DNA of 64,000 nucleotides from Glaciimonas immobilis (GTDB taxonomy: Bacteria; Pseudomonadota; Gammaproteobacteria; Burkholderiales; Burkholderiaceae_D), in NCBI RefSeq assembly GCF_011947285.1, contig NZ_JAAOZT010000001.1, forward strand, positions 124,001 to 188,000, written 5' to 3'. Shown piece by piece: positions 1-8,134 of the stretch; within the stretch, counting starts at the first letter, position 1; the number at the start of each line of letters is the position of its first letter. Both the position numbers and the translations under genes were made by a program. Below the pieces are notes generated by a model. The model saw only the letters and a list, made by a program, of their open reading frames with translations, did no database searches and was not told the DNA's origin.

Positions 1-1
1 G

Positions 2-655
2 GAGAAACCCGCAGCGCGGCATCCGCCAGCCAAACCGGTGGTGCGTCCAAAAGTGCCGCCTAAAGTAGCAACAAGTCCGCCACGTCGCCCTTCCCGGTCA
101 ACGCCGCCGCCCCCGCTGGCACCAGAACCTTCACCGTTGCAGGCCACTACGCCTTCGGCGATTAAACCTGCGCCGCCTGGGGTGGATATGAGCACGATGC
201 TGGATGCTGCGCGTAACCGACGCCGTGCAGAAGCCGAAGCCGAGGGACGGCCCGATCCTGATCCGGGCGCGCCCGCAGAAAGTAACGGACCAGCCGACAA
301 TTCTGTGGCGATGGCTAATATTAAATTTATGGCACGTAAAGGCGAGGGTGGCGGCGGTGTGTTTCAGATCACCAGCAAAGGCCCGCGTGTTGCGCGTTAC
401 GTATTTCGCGGTTGGGGTGCTAACCGGTTAGAGAGCCAGCGCCAGACGATCGAGGTGGACGCTGGCCTGAATGGCGATGTTGATCTGGCGATTATAAGAA
501 GCATGATCAAATTAATCCGCAAACGTTATCCCGGCGACTTCGAGTGGGACTCGCAACGATTGGGACGCGTGGTAACGCTTTCGGCAAAAGAGGACAACCA
601 GCAGGGTTTGGAAAACTTCTTGATGCAAGAATTTTTTAGTACACGTTCACGCTGA
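2..655 (+). CDS. C-terminal part of a proline-rich protein of unknown function
   Basis: The reading frame is open to the left edge, so the true start lies outside the window; the GTG at 38 is only an internal candidate. The visible N-terminal half (about 90 residues) is rich in Pro, Ala and Ser and probably disordered. After residue ~95 the sequence becomes a compact mixed alpha/beta segment of about 110 residues, beginning near the motif FMARKGEGGGGVF and ending EFFSTRSR. I do not recognise a named domain. Similar proteins with a proline-rich linker and a conserved end occur in Burkholderiales as hypothetical proteins; this comparison is from memory. No function is assigned. Confidence 0.7.
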   Translation, partial: EKPAARHPPAKPVVRPKVPPKVATSPPRRPSRSTPPPPLAPEPSPLQATTPSAIKPAPPGVDMSTMLDAARNRRRAEAEAEGRPDPDPGAPAESNGPADNSVAMANIKFMARKGEGGGGVFQITSKGPRVARYVFRGWGANRLESQRQTIEVDAGLNGDVDLAIIRSMIKLIRKRYPGDFEWDSQRLGRVVTLSAKEDNQQGLENFLMQEFFSTRSR

Positions 656-693
656 TCAACGTCGCTTAAGTGTCATTAAATATTACCCAACGA

Positions 694-1224
694 CTATTTG
701 ATTAGCGGCAATATTTGCCTGAAAGCCGGATGTTCGCTGCTGCGCACCCATTCGTAAGCCACCATCTCAACCGTGACCATTTCCGCGCCCGCCTGTTGCA
801 AGCGCACCAGGGCCGTGTCGCGGTCGCTGGCCTTGCGCGAGCCGACTGCATCCGTCACGACCCGCACTACAAAACCATGCGCAAGTAAACCGAGCGCAGT
901 TTGCAGCATGCAGATGTGCGCTTCGCATCCGGCAATCATGATTTGTCGGCGGGTGCGGGGCAGCACGCCTGGCAAACCGTCAGCGCACGCGTTGAAATGG
1001 ACTTTGCTGACCGTTTTTTCGCACAGAAGCTTGATCGCTTCTTCATTTCCGCCAAGCTTGGCAGGGCTTTGTTCTGTACCGATGATCGGCACATGGAGCA
1101 ATTTGGCGATTTGTCCTAACCGAACCGCTTGCGCTGTTACGCGCTCACCCTCATGAATGGCGGGCATCAGGCGCGACTGAAAATCTACTAAAAGCAGGGT
1201 GGATTTTTCGACTTCGATTAACAT
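694..1224 (-). CDS. isochorismatase-fold cysteine hydrolase
   Basis: A 176-residue protein of the isochorismatase-like cysteine hydrolase family, which hydrolyses amides or related small substrates in the cytoplasm. The family's catalytic triad is visible: Asp14 in LLLVDFQ, a Lys at 74 (VSKVHF), and the nucleophilic Cys105 in the GCEAHICM motif after a short beta strand. The length is typical of YcaC-like single-domain members. The ATG start follows a short purine-rich stretch. It is convergent with the upstream proline-rich gene and stands alone, so its substrate cannot be deduced from context. Confidence 0.88.
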   Translation of the reverse strand: MLIEVEKSTLLLVDFQSRLMPAIHEGERVTAQAVRLGQIAKLLHVPIIGTEQSPAKLGGNEEAIKLLCEKTVSKVHFNACADGLPGVLPRTRRQIMIAGCEAHICMLQTALGLLAHGFVVRVVTDAVGSRKASDRDTALVRLQQAGAEMVTVEMVAYEWVRSSEHPAFRQILPLIK

Positions 1225-1735
1225 CTTGACCCCCTTGGTTTTGTCGTTCTGGTTGTTTTTCGGCTATTTTTTTACTTATCGTGTTGCTTTTGGATTGCCC
1301 TCGCACGCTAAAATTGCGTGGCGGACGGCACCAGCCAGTTGTTTTTTATTATAGGACTTCCGCATAATCGTCACACCGATTTTTTATTTTTATAATTGGC
1401 ATGGTTCAAGCCGGATTCGACCGCACCATTGGCGACTCTGCCCGGCCATTTTCTTTGAAGACATTTGTCGACTCATGCCAGCCGATATTGCGATAATGTT
1501 GTGGTGATAATCTTCGAACTGTTTCCCTACGTACTTCGTTGGCACCTCGATTGGTACCTCATTACGTACATCTCTGCTTGCCTGTATGGCGATTTGTCTA
1601 ATGGTGCGCGTAACGCCAAATCATTGCGGTCGACCGCGCTTGGTGCAAAAGCAGGTTGCGATGGCATAATCAGGCACGCGGTCAATTTTATGTGGCCACC
1701 ACGCAATGCCACTCACTTCATTGGAATACCGGGCT
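1225..1735. other. 511-bp intergenic region, no gene seen
   Basis: This lies between the divergent hydrolase (minus) and glutathione S-transferase (plus) genes, so it should hold both promoters. Short open frames here lack ribosome sites and recognisable protein sequence. I see no RNA gene, repeat or convincing terminator. Confidence 0.5.
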
Positions 1736-2407
1736 ATGATAACTGTGCACCATCTGAATAATTCACGCTCGCAGCGTGTCCTCTGGCTGCTGGAAGAACT
1801 TGGCCTGGAATACGAAGTAAAACGCTATCAGCGCAATCCAAAAACCATGCTGGCACCGGCCTCCTTGCGCGCCATTCATCCGCTGGGCAAGTCGCCGGTC
1901 ATCACCGATGGCGATAGCACGGTTGCAGAGTCGGGCGCGATCGTCGAATATCTGATCCAGCAATATGGCGACGGACGTCTGATACCAGCAGTGGGTACCA
2001 AGGAGCGCCAGCGCTACACCTATTGGCTACATTATGCCGAGGGTTCTGCCATGCCGCTGCTGGTGATGAAGCTGATTTTCGGCCGACTCGCCATGCCACC
2101 GATGCCAGCACTGTTACGTCCGTTCGCTCGCCTGATATCTGGCGGCGTGCAAAAGAGCTACATCGACCCGCAACTAGTAACGCATCTGCGTTTTATGGAA
2201 GAGGAACTGGCAAAATCTACGTGGTTTGCCGGTGATGATTTTACTGCTGCGGATATTCAAATGAGTTTTCCTCTAGAGGCCGCGAGTATGCGCGCCGGTC
2301 TGGACAGCTCGCAGCCTCTGCTAATGGCGTTTTTAAAGCGAATTCATGCACGGCCCGCGTATTTGCGCGCGCTTGAACGCGGTGGCAAATATGACTTTGC
2401 GCAATGA
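1736..2407 (+). CDS. glutathione S-transferase family protein
   Basis: A 223-residue cytosolic GST that should conjugate or reduce electrophiles with glutathione. The N-terminal thioredoxin-like domain (about residues 1-80) carries the candidate activating Ser10 in NNSRSQR and the glutathione-binding Glu65-Ser66 in VAESGAIVEYL; the helical C-terminal domain follows and ends in a typical DFTAADIQMSFPL segment. I start at the ATG giving MITVHHLNNS because family members begin right at this beta strand; an in-frame start 30 bases upstream would add ten unconserved residues. It stands alone. The substrate is unknown. Confidence 0.9.
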   Translation: MITVHHLNNSRSQRVLWLLEELGLEYEVKRYQRNPKTMLAPASLRAIHPLGKSPVITDGDSTVAESGAIVEYLIQQYGDGRLIPAVGTKERQRYTYWLHYAEGSAMPLLVMKLIFGRLAMPPMPALLRPFARLISGGVQKSYIDPQLVTHLRFMEEELAKSTWFAGDDFTAADIQMSFPLEAASMRAGLDSSQPLLMAFLKRIHARPAYLRALERGGKYDFAQ

Positions 2408-2711
2408 TCATTAGCTGGGACGCGCAGATAATTTAGCCAGTGGTAATTCGCACATAATGTCGTGTTTGTTCAAACATTTTTTGCCATACAAATTAATGGC
2501 ATCAATGACATCAATGACAATAACCATCAAAAACCACCGCCGACGATGACTAAATTTAACTTAAGTCGCACAGGTGCTATTCGATTCTGCGCAATCCCAG
2601 TAGAATAAAAAAACAGGCGGCCGAATCTGCTCCGTTCGGTCGTGCCTATGCATTGGATAGAATTTTCTATCATTTGACCTGTCAAAGTTTTCAGGCATCC
2701 AAGGAGAAGCA
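2408..2711. other. 304-bp intergenic region upstream of amn
   Basis: The stretch separates the GST gene from amn and ends in an AAGGAG ribosome site just before the amn ATG. It contains a short AT-rich direct repeat (atcaatgac twice near 2500-2518) but no gene, RNA or terminator that I can support. Confidence 0.45.
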
Positions 2712-4205
2712 ATGTTCAAAACTGAAAAGTTTACTGACCCGCAAGCCGCCGTGGATCGCGTGTGCGCCATCTACGAACAAAACACCGGCTTACTACGCGA
2801 TGCTTTTAAGCGGTTCTCAAACGGAGAAGTTTTGCCGGGCCGGGTCCGCGCCTGTTATCCGTTTGTACGGATCACGACAGAATTCAACACGCGTGCAGAT
2901 ACCCGACAATCGTTTGGTTTTGTTGCCGGCCCCGGCATCTACCAAACGACGTTAACGCGCCCATCGTTATATGCCAATTATCTTGTCGCGCAGTTTAAAC
3001 TGCTACGCGATAACCACGACGTGCCGCTGGAAATAGGTATCAGCGACTTGCCGATTCCAGTGCACTTTGCTTTCTCAGAAGGCATACATGTAGAGGGCAA
3101 TCTGGACCCGGAACATCTGCGCCATCTTCCCGATGTTTTCGATTTGCCCGATCTGGCCTCAATGGATGATCGTATCGTCAACGGTACTTATCAACCGCAA
3201 CCGGGCGAGCCGAATCCGCTGGCGTTATTTAGCGCGCCGCGCATTGATTACTCATTGCATCGTCTGAAGCATTACACCGCAACCTCGCCAGACCGGTTTC
3301 AGCGTTACGTCCTGTTCACCAACTATGCATTTTACGTGGATGAATTTATTCGTATGGGACGTGAGCTGATGCAGGCGTCCAGCGATCCCGAACAACGCGC
3401 CTATCGCCAGCAATATACGGCGTTTGTCGAGCCTGGGGACCTGACCACCTGGAACGCGAACCTTGATGACCTGCCATCTGATCGCAAAATTACCGGTATT
3501 GCGCCTGCGCGGCAACCGCAAATGCCCGCCTACCATTTGCAGCGCAGTGACGGCACCGGCATTACATTGATCAATATCGGCGTTGGGCCGTCCAACGCCA
3601 AAACCATTACCGATCACGTCGCTGTATTGCGCCCGCATGGTTGGATCATGCTCGGTCATTGCGCCGGTCTGGCGGCATCGCAACGGATGGGCGATTACGT
3701 GCTGGCGCATGCATATGTGCGCGACGATCACGTACTTGATGACGACTTGCCTTTGTGGGTGCCGATTCCCGCGCTGGCGGAAGTGCAGCTGGCTTTGCAA
3801 GATGCGGTGGCGCATATCACGCAGTTGGAGGGATATGAACTTAAGCGCATCATGCGTACGGGCACCGTCGCATCGGTCGATGATCGGAACTGGGAGTTGC
3901 GCGATCACAGAGTGCCGTTATTGCGCTTCAACCAAAGCCGTAGCATTGCGCTGGATATGGAGAGCGCTACCGTTGCCGCGAACGGGTTCCGGTTTCGGGT
4001 GCCTTACGGAACCTTGCTATGTGTCTCCGATAAGCCGCTGCATGGCGAGATAAAATTGCCTGGAATGGCCAACCGGTTTTACGAACAGCGCGTTAACCAG
4101 CATCTTAAAATAGGTATCAAGGCCTTGGAGCTATTGCGTCATCAAGGTGTGGAGCAAGTACATAGTCGCAAGTTGCGGAGCTTTAGTGAGCCTGCGTTCC
4201 GCTAA
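2712..4205 (+). CDS. amn: AMP nucleosidase
   Basis: A 497-residue AMP nucleosidase, which cleaves AMP to adenine and ribose 5-phosphate and so buffers the adenylate pool. The long N-terminal AMN domain (about residues 1-180, with YPFVRITTEF and an ISDLPIPVHFAF segment) is followed by a phosphorylase-superfamily (PNP/UDP) domain with LINIGVGPSNAKTITDH and the late ALDMESATVAANGFRFRVPYG motif containing the Asp-Met-Glu ribose-binding element. Length and architecture match the family. The ATG is preceded by AAGGAG at ideal spacing. It is monocistronic or leads into the small DUF1653 gene 110 bases downstream. Confidence 0.95.
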   Translation: MFKTEKFTDPQAAVDRVCAIYEQNTGLLRDAFKRFSNGEVLPGRVRACYPFVRITTEFNTRADTRQSFGFVAGPGIYQTTLTRPSLYANYLVAQFKLLRDNHDVPLEIGISDLPIPVHFAFSEGIHVEGNLDPEHLRHLPDVFDLPDLASMDDRIVNGTYQPQPGEPNPLALFSAPRIDYSLHRLKHYTATSPDRFQRYVLFTNYAFYVDEFIRMGRELMQASSDPEQRAYRQQYTAFVEPGDLTTWNANLDDLPSDRKITGIAPARQPQMPAYHLQRSDGTGITLINIGVGPSNAKTITDHVAVLRPHGWIMLGHCAGLAASQRMGDYVLAHAYVRDDHVLDDDLPLWVPIPALAEVQLALQDAVAHITQLEGYELKRIMRTGTVASVDDRNWELRDHRVPLLRFNQSRSIALDMESATVAANGFRFRVPYGTLLCVSDKPLHGEIKLPGMANRFYEQRVNQHLKIGIKALELLRHQGVEQVHSRKLRSFSEPAFR

Positions 4206-4315
4206 TTATGCGGATTGCAGCAAACCGGCAATTGACGCATTCAGGCCCGGTACATGTGGCCGAATGTGTCCGATTGCCCAGAATTTAATCCGCATAGAAT
4301 ATGAAAGGACGACAG

Positions 4316-4513
4316 ATGCAGTATCGGCATTTTAAAGGCGGCGTATATGATTTTATCTGTGAGGCCACGTTAGAGTCAGACCCCAGCGTGACAATGATCG
4401 TGTATAAGGCTGCCAATGGTTCGATCTGGACGCGGCCCCGTAGCGTGTTCTTTGAGCAGATTGAACATGACGGAAAAATGACGCAGCGTTTTGAACCGAT
4501 AGTGACAGGTTGA
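4316..4513 (+). CDS. DUF1653 domain protein
   Basis: A 65-residue protein that is essentially one DUF1653 domain, recognisable by the opening YRHFKGGVYDF, the middle MIVYKAANGSIWTRP and the closing FFEQIEHDGK. The family is small, conserved and of unknown function. I chose the ATG at 4316 because AAAGGA sits seven bases upstream and the domain starts directly there; the in-frame ATG 15 bases upstream has no such site. It may be cotranscribed with amn. Confidence 0.85.
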   Translation: MQYRHFKGGVYDFICEATLESDPSVTMIVYKAANGSIWTRPRSVFFEQIEHDGKMTQRFEPIVTG

Positions 4514-4593
4514 GCGATAGCGCTTGTCAGGCGTATAAAGATAGGCGGATAAAGAATCCTGGCAGATGGTTTTGTCAGGATTTATTTTTTTCG

Positions 4594-5916
4594 TTAATGA
4601 CTTGCCTCACGTAAGTCTGGTCTTAATGTGCGGGTTTTGTTATACATCATTCCAAACAGGGCGGCACCGATTAATAACGTGACGGCAGCAACGCTCAGCG
4701 ATGCCGTGAATGTCCCCGTGCGCTTTACCATGTAGGTAGCCAGCGGTGGTCCGATAATCTGGCCCAGTCCATATACTGCGGTCAGCCAGCCCATCAGAGC
4801 ACGGGCATGATCTGCATACAATCGGCGCGCTTCACGCATCGCAAATAAAGTGATGGCCGTAAACGGTAAACCAAGAAGTATGCATCCCAGCGCAAATCCG
4901 AACACAGTTGGGTAGGCAACTCCCATCATGACACCTAACGCCTGCATGACATAACAGATAGCTAGCAACAACCGGTTGTCGCAACGCGCCGGAATTTTGG
5001 TCGCCAGCAATGCGCCGATGGAGATGCCGACGCCGAATAACGGCCAAAGCAAATCCGGCCAATGTGAATTGGGCAATGCCAGTCGGGCAATGACGGGTAA
5101 GAAAGTGGCGGTAATGATATAGCCGAATCCACCTACGCCGTAGACTAGCACTAGCTGTATAGACTGGCGTTTCACCTGCCGCGGTTCCAATTGATGGGCG
5201 TTCGAGGCGGCTGGTGCCGATATGCTGGACGACGTGGAGAAGGTCCGCCATACGCTGGCGCTAAGGAGGGCGGCCAGCGCTGCAAATAGTAGCCAGCCGC
5301 TCGCTGCGGACCATTCGTGCGCGACCATTGTGCTGGCGGGCAAGCCGGTGAGTAAAATGCCCACACCGGGGCCGCAATAAATGATTCCGCCTAACGCCGG
5401 TAAGCGGAGCTGTGCTAATCGTTGCAGACACCAGCCAGAGGCAAATACAAATACGACGGAACTGGTGATGCCCGAGAGCGTACGTAACAGCATCAGCATC
5501 AGCATCAGCAACCGCACATCCGGCGCATACGTTAGCCCCATCCCAAGCGTTAGCAGAATGGTCGCGACTAAACCTGATTTGATAAAGTATGTCGGATTGC
5601 CGCGCAATATGACGCACAGTAGCGCGCCGACGAAATACCCGACATAGTTTGCCGTTGCCAGCCAGCCGCCCGTGTTCAGGTCAACTATGCCGTCGTGTAG
5701 CATCATCGGTAACAGGGGCGTGAAAGCAAAGCGGCCAATGCCCATGGCAACGGCCAGCGTCAGTGTGCCGGATAGCGCGACGCGCCAGGCTTGCTTATGC
5801 ATTGCTGCGGATGGCAATTCTGGACTGGCCGTCAGCGAAGTGAGTGATACCTTCGATGCGTTCGTTGGGTTTGATGTTTCCGATGTCGCTGATTTGACCG
5901 ATGTAAAATTAGACAC
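4594..5916 (-). CDS. MFS transporter, YbfB/YjiJ family
   Basis: A 440-residue integral membrane protein of the major facilitator superfamily. A Ser/Thr-rich N-terminal tail of about 40 residues precedes twelve predicted helices; the first helix carries the family motif MGIGRFAFTPLLPMM, and the sequence continues with GGWLATANYVGYFVGAL, both typical of the YbfB/YjiJ subgroup. Substrates of this subgroup are not established. The N-terminal tail is longer than in most relatives, so a start at an internal Met (for example the one before HKQAWRVAL) is possible. No regulator gene is adjacent. Confidence 0.88.
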   Translation of the reverse strand: MSNFTSVKSATSETSNPTNASKVSLTSLTASPELPSAAMHKQAWRVALSGTLTLAVAMGIGRFAFTPLLPMMLHDGIVDLNTGGWLATANYVGYFVGALLCVILRGNPTYFIKSGLVATILLTLGMGLTYAPDVRLLMLMLMLLRTLSGITSSVVFVFASGWCLQRLAQLRLPALGGIIYCGPGVGILLTGLPASTMVAHEWSAASGWLLFAALAALLSASVWRTFSTSSSISAPAASNAHQLEPRQVKRQSIQLVLVYGVGGFGYIITATFLPVIARLALPNSHWPDLLWPLFGVGISIGALLATKIPARCDNRLLLAICYVMQALGVMMGVAYPTVFGFALGCILLGLPFTAITLFAMREARRLYADHARALMGWLTAVYGLGQIIGPPLATYMVKRTGTFTASLSVAAVTLLIGAALFGMMYNKTRTLRPDLREASH

Positions 5917-6235
5917 TATTTACCTTCCCGCTGCCTGGTACCGCCGAGGAGGGCGGATGTTTGTTCTGCGCTAACGCCTTCGTGAGTGTTGATGTTGACA
6001 TACGGCATTGTAATGCTCCGGATATTGATCTTGCGGGATGGTATTCATCTTACATTGACAAAAGACTTCTTAAAAATGAATAATCGGGGAAATAGCCAGC
6101 GCGACGTATTTTCATCGTTGCCTTTCGTCGCGGGTAAGAGGGTTTGATTAAACAATCCAGAGGGACGTAGTATTAACCTGCGCAGGCCTTCTATCCAGCA
6201 ATCGAAAAAATCTCCACAAATTCACACAAACAATC
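5917..6235. other. 319-bp divergent promoter region
   Basis: It lies between the MFS gene (minus) and the VF530 gene (plus) and should contain both promoters. I find no ORF with a ribosome site, no RNA gene and no strong repeat. Confidence 0.4.
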
Positions 6236-6454
6236 ATGTCCTCAGAAAACCAACAAAATCCGTTGCACGGTATAACCCTTGAAAATATATTAATCGCGCT
6301 AGTCGATCATTATGGCTGGGAAAAATTAGGCAAGCTGATCGATATCCGCTGTTTTCAAAGTGATCCCAGTATTAAGTCCAGCCTGACGTTTCTCAGAAAA
6401 ACGCCTTGGGCGCGAGAAAAAGTTGAAGCGCTCTTCAGTAATTTAAAAATGTAA
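6236..6454 (+). CDS. VF530 family DNA-binding protein (DUF2132)
   Basis: A 72-residue protein that covers the whole VF530/DUF2132 fold: [23 protein letters not shown], then [14 protein letters not shown] and the closing [14 protein letters not shown]. Family members are small helical DNA-binding proteins known from a Vibrio fischeri structure; their cellular role is unclear. The conserved block begins eight residues after the ATG, which supports this start although the ribosome site is weak. Confidence 0.9.
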   Translation: MSSENQQNPLHGITLENILIALVDHYGWEKLGKLIDIRCFQSDPSIKSSLTFLRKTPWAREKVEALFSNLKM

Positions 6455-6601
6455 ATAGCTTTCCTGATGAGTATAGGGAGCAACCGCGTGGGGGTTCGAT
6501 TGGTCTGAATATTCGACGGGATGCGGCGGCTATGAAAAATCCCTCACTCCGGGTACTCTAGCTCATTAGCGTTTATGCATATTTGCCAAAAGGAGTTTGA
6601 A

Positions 6602-6982
6602 ATGGGACGCAACATTCTTGATGAGTCACGCATTCATCCCGCTATTCGGGACAAAATATCTCGGGACAACGCCGATATAGTGCTAGAGGTGAAGGCTGCG
6701 GTCGCCACGCATGCAGTCGTGGTGGTCGGTATGGCGCAAAATCCTTTCCCCCGGAAGGCGCGTAAGGCACTGGACGCGCTTGGGACACCCTATAAATATC
6801 TCGAATATGGCAGCTACCTCTCCGGTTGGAGGCGTCGTAATGCGTTAAAAATGTGGACGGGCTGGGGCACCTTTCCTATGGTGTTTGTGCGCGGCACGTT
6901 AATTGGCGGCGCCCATGAACTTCAGCTTCTGATTGCAGACGGAAGTTTTAAACGTATGCTCGTAGCCGGGCAAACCGAATAG
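6602..6982 (+). CDS. glutaredoxin-like protein lacking the active-site cysteines
   Basis: A 126-residue protein with a thioredoxin/glutaredoxin fold: strand AVVVVGMAQ, helix PRKARKALDALG, strand YKYLEYG, then the cis-Pro loop TFPMVFVRG and GGAHELQLLIADG. In place of the CPYC redox motif it has NPFPRKAR, so no redox cysteine is available. This substitution belongs to a recognisable subfamily, so it is not a recent mutation. The chosen ATG has AAGGAG six bases upstream; the earlier in-frame ATG at 6575 has none. A binding or Fe-S scaffold role is possible, but that is inference. Confidence 0.82.
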   Translation: MGRNILDESRIHPAIRDKISRDNADIVLEVKAAVATHAVVVVGMAQNPFPRKARKALDALGTPYKYLEYGSYLSGWRRRNALKMWTGWGTFPMVFVRGTLIGGAHELQLLIADGSFKRMLVAGQTE

Positions 6983-7116
6983 AAATTCAAACAATTGCAC
7001 CACCGGAAATTAGCCACAGAGCGTAAGCTTACGGCGCAGCCTGACGTGAAGCAAGTATTTGGATAAGCGCTAAATGCCGACCAAGGCCTGTACGGCTCGC
7101 TTCAACGTATTTAAGT

Positions 7117-8061
7117 AGGGTCAGAGTCGTCGGTTGAGATAAAATAATTTAATTCAACCGATATTGCGCTTATGGCCCGTTTAGCCCGTCTCGTCGTTCC
7201 CCACCAACCCCATTATTTGATCCAGCGCGGTATCGACCAACAATTGATTTTTCGCGATACTCAGGATCACGTCGCGTTTTATGACTGGTTACGTCTTGCC
7301 GCCCGGCAGTTCAAAGTAGCGATTCACGCCTACGTTTTAATGGGAAATCAGGTGCAAATGTTGGCCACGCCAGCAGATGCGCAGGGGTTAGCGCGCATGA
7401 TGCAATGGGTGGGCCGCTACTACGTTCCGTATTTTAATCAAAAATACACGCGGATCGGGACGCTCTGGCAAAGTCGTTACAAAGCCGCGGTGATCGATCC
7501 CGAGCAATACTTGATGAAATGCAGTCTGGCGATTGATTGCCATCCGGTACATGAGGGCTTGGTGGCGTCACCTGAACAATTTCACTGGTCCAGCTACTTA
7601 CACCATATCGGTAGCAAGCAGGATCCGATCATTACCGATCATCCTCTGTACTGGGCGTTGGGAAATACGCCGTTCGATCGCGAGGCAACCTATAAAGAAC
7701 TGATGGAGCAAGCGCTTACGCTGCCTTGGGACGACGGATTGGTAAGCGCGGTCGGAAAAGGCTGGGTGCTTGGGTCTGAGGCCTTCAAGTTCAGACTGGA
7801 GCAACAATGTAATCAGCGTGTGCGCCCTGCGCGGAGGGGGCGCCCTTTCAAAACCTTGGTAACCCTTGCCGATGTACCAAAATGATCACGCGGGTTGCAC
7901 CAGAATGATGCATTATCAATCCGATCACAGAAAGATTGCCACTTATTATTAATAGACTTTTGAAGGGGCATTTCTCCCTTATAAATCCGATTAAACCGGA
8001 TCACTCTGTCCCCAATAAAATATTAACCAAAATAAAGTGTATTTAATGCGACTCTGACCCT
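7117..8061 (+). mobile_element. RAYT element bounded by a 13-bp inverted repeat
   Basis: The 13-mer AGGGTCAGAGTCG occurs at 7117-7129 and as its exact reverse complement at 8049-8061, enclosing a single transposase-like gene. The GGTCAGAGTCG sequence is familiar as a flank of REP-associated tyrosine transposase genes in proteobacteria. I see no target-site duplication outside the repeats. Because HUH family enzymes do not need terminal inverted repeats, the motif may be a REP-like recognition half-site and need not be a classic IS end. Confidence 0.6.
7172..7885 (+). CDS. REP-associated transposase-like protein (Y1/HUH family) with altered HUH motif
   Basis: A 237-residue Y1-transposase-fold protein of the RAYT group. 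Recognisable blocks are the start MARLARLVVPHQPHYLIQRG, the strand AIHAYVLMGNQVQML, TLWQSRYKAAVIDPEQYLM and a C-terminal HPLYWALGNTPFDREATY segment. Family members normally have two metal-binding His in the sequence MxNHxHLL; here both are Gln (NQVQ). The usual YIxLNPVRAGLV segment is also altered to AIDCHPVHEGLV. These changes predict loss of nicking activity while the frame stays open, which suggests a retained DNA-binding role or very recent decay. It sits directly upstream of gltB. Confidence 0.8.
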   Translation: MARLARLVVPHQPHYLIQRGIDQQLIFRDTQDHVAFYDWLRLAARQFKVAIHAYVLMGNQVQMLATPADAQGLARMMQWVGRYYVPYFNQKYTRIGTLWQSRYKAAVIDPEQYLMKCSLAIDCHPVHEGLVASPEQFHWSSYLHHIGSKQDPIITDHPLYWALGNTPFDREATYKELMEQALTLPWDDGLVSAVGKGWVLGSEAFKFRLEQQCNQRVRPARRGRPFKTLVTLADVPK

Positions 8062-8134
8062 AATTATTATGGTTGTGCTGTACCCATCTCTGTTCTATTC
8101 TTATACCCTTACTGTTAGAGTGGTGGAGTACGTG

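Noticed and set aside
1465-1761. 98-codon plus-strand frame before the GST gene
   Set aside because: It has no ribosome site and overlaps the GST start in another frame.
3252-3908. 218-codon frame antisense to amn
   Set aside because: It is a shadow of a well-conserved gene; its composition is unlike a protein and no start signal is present.
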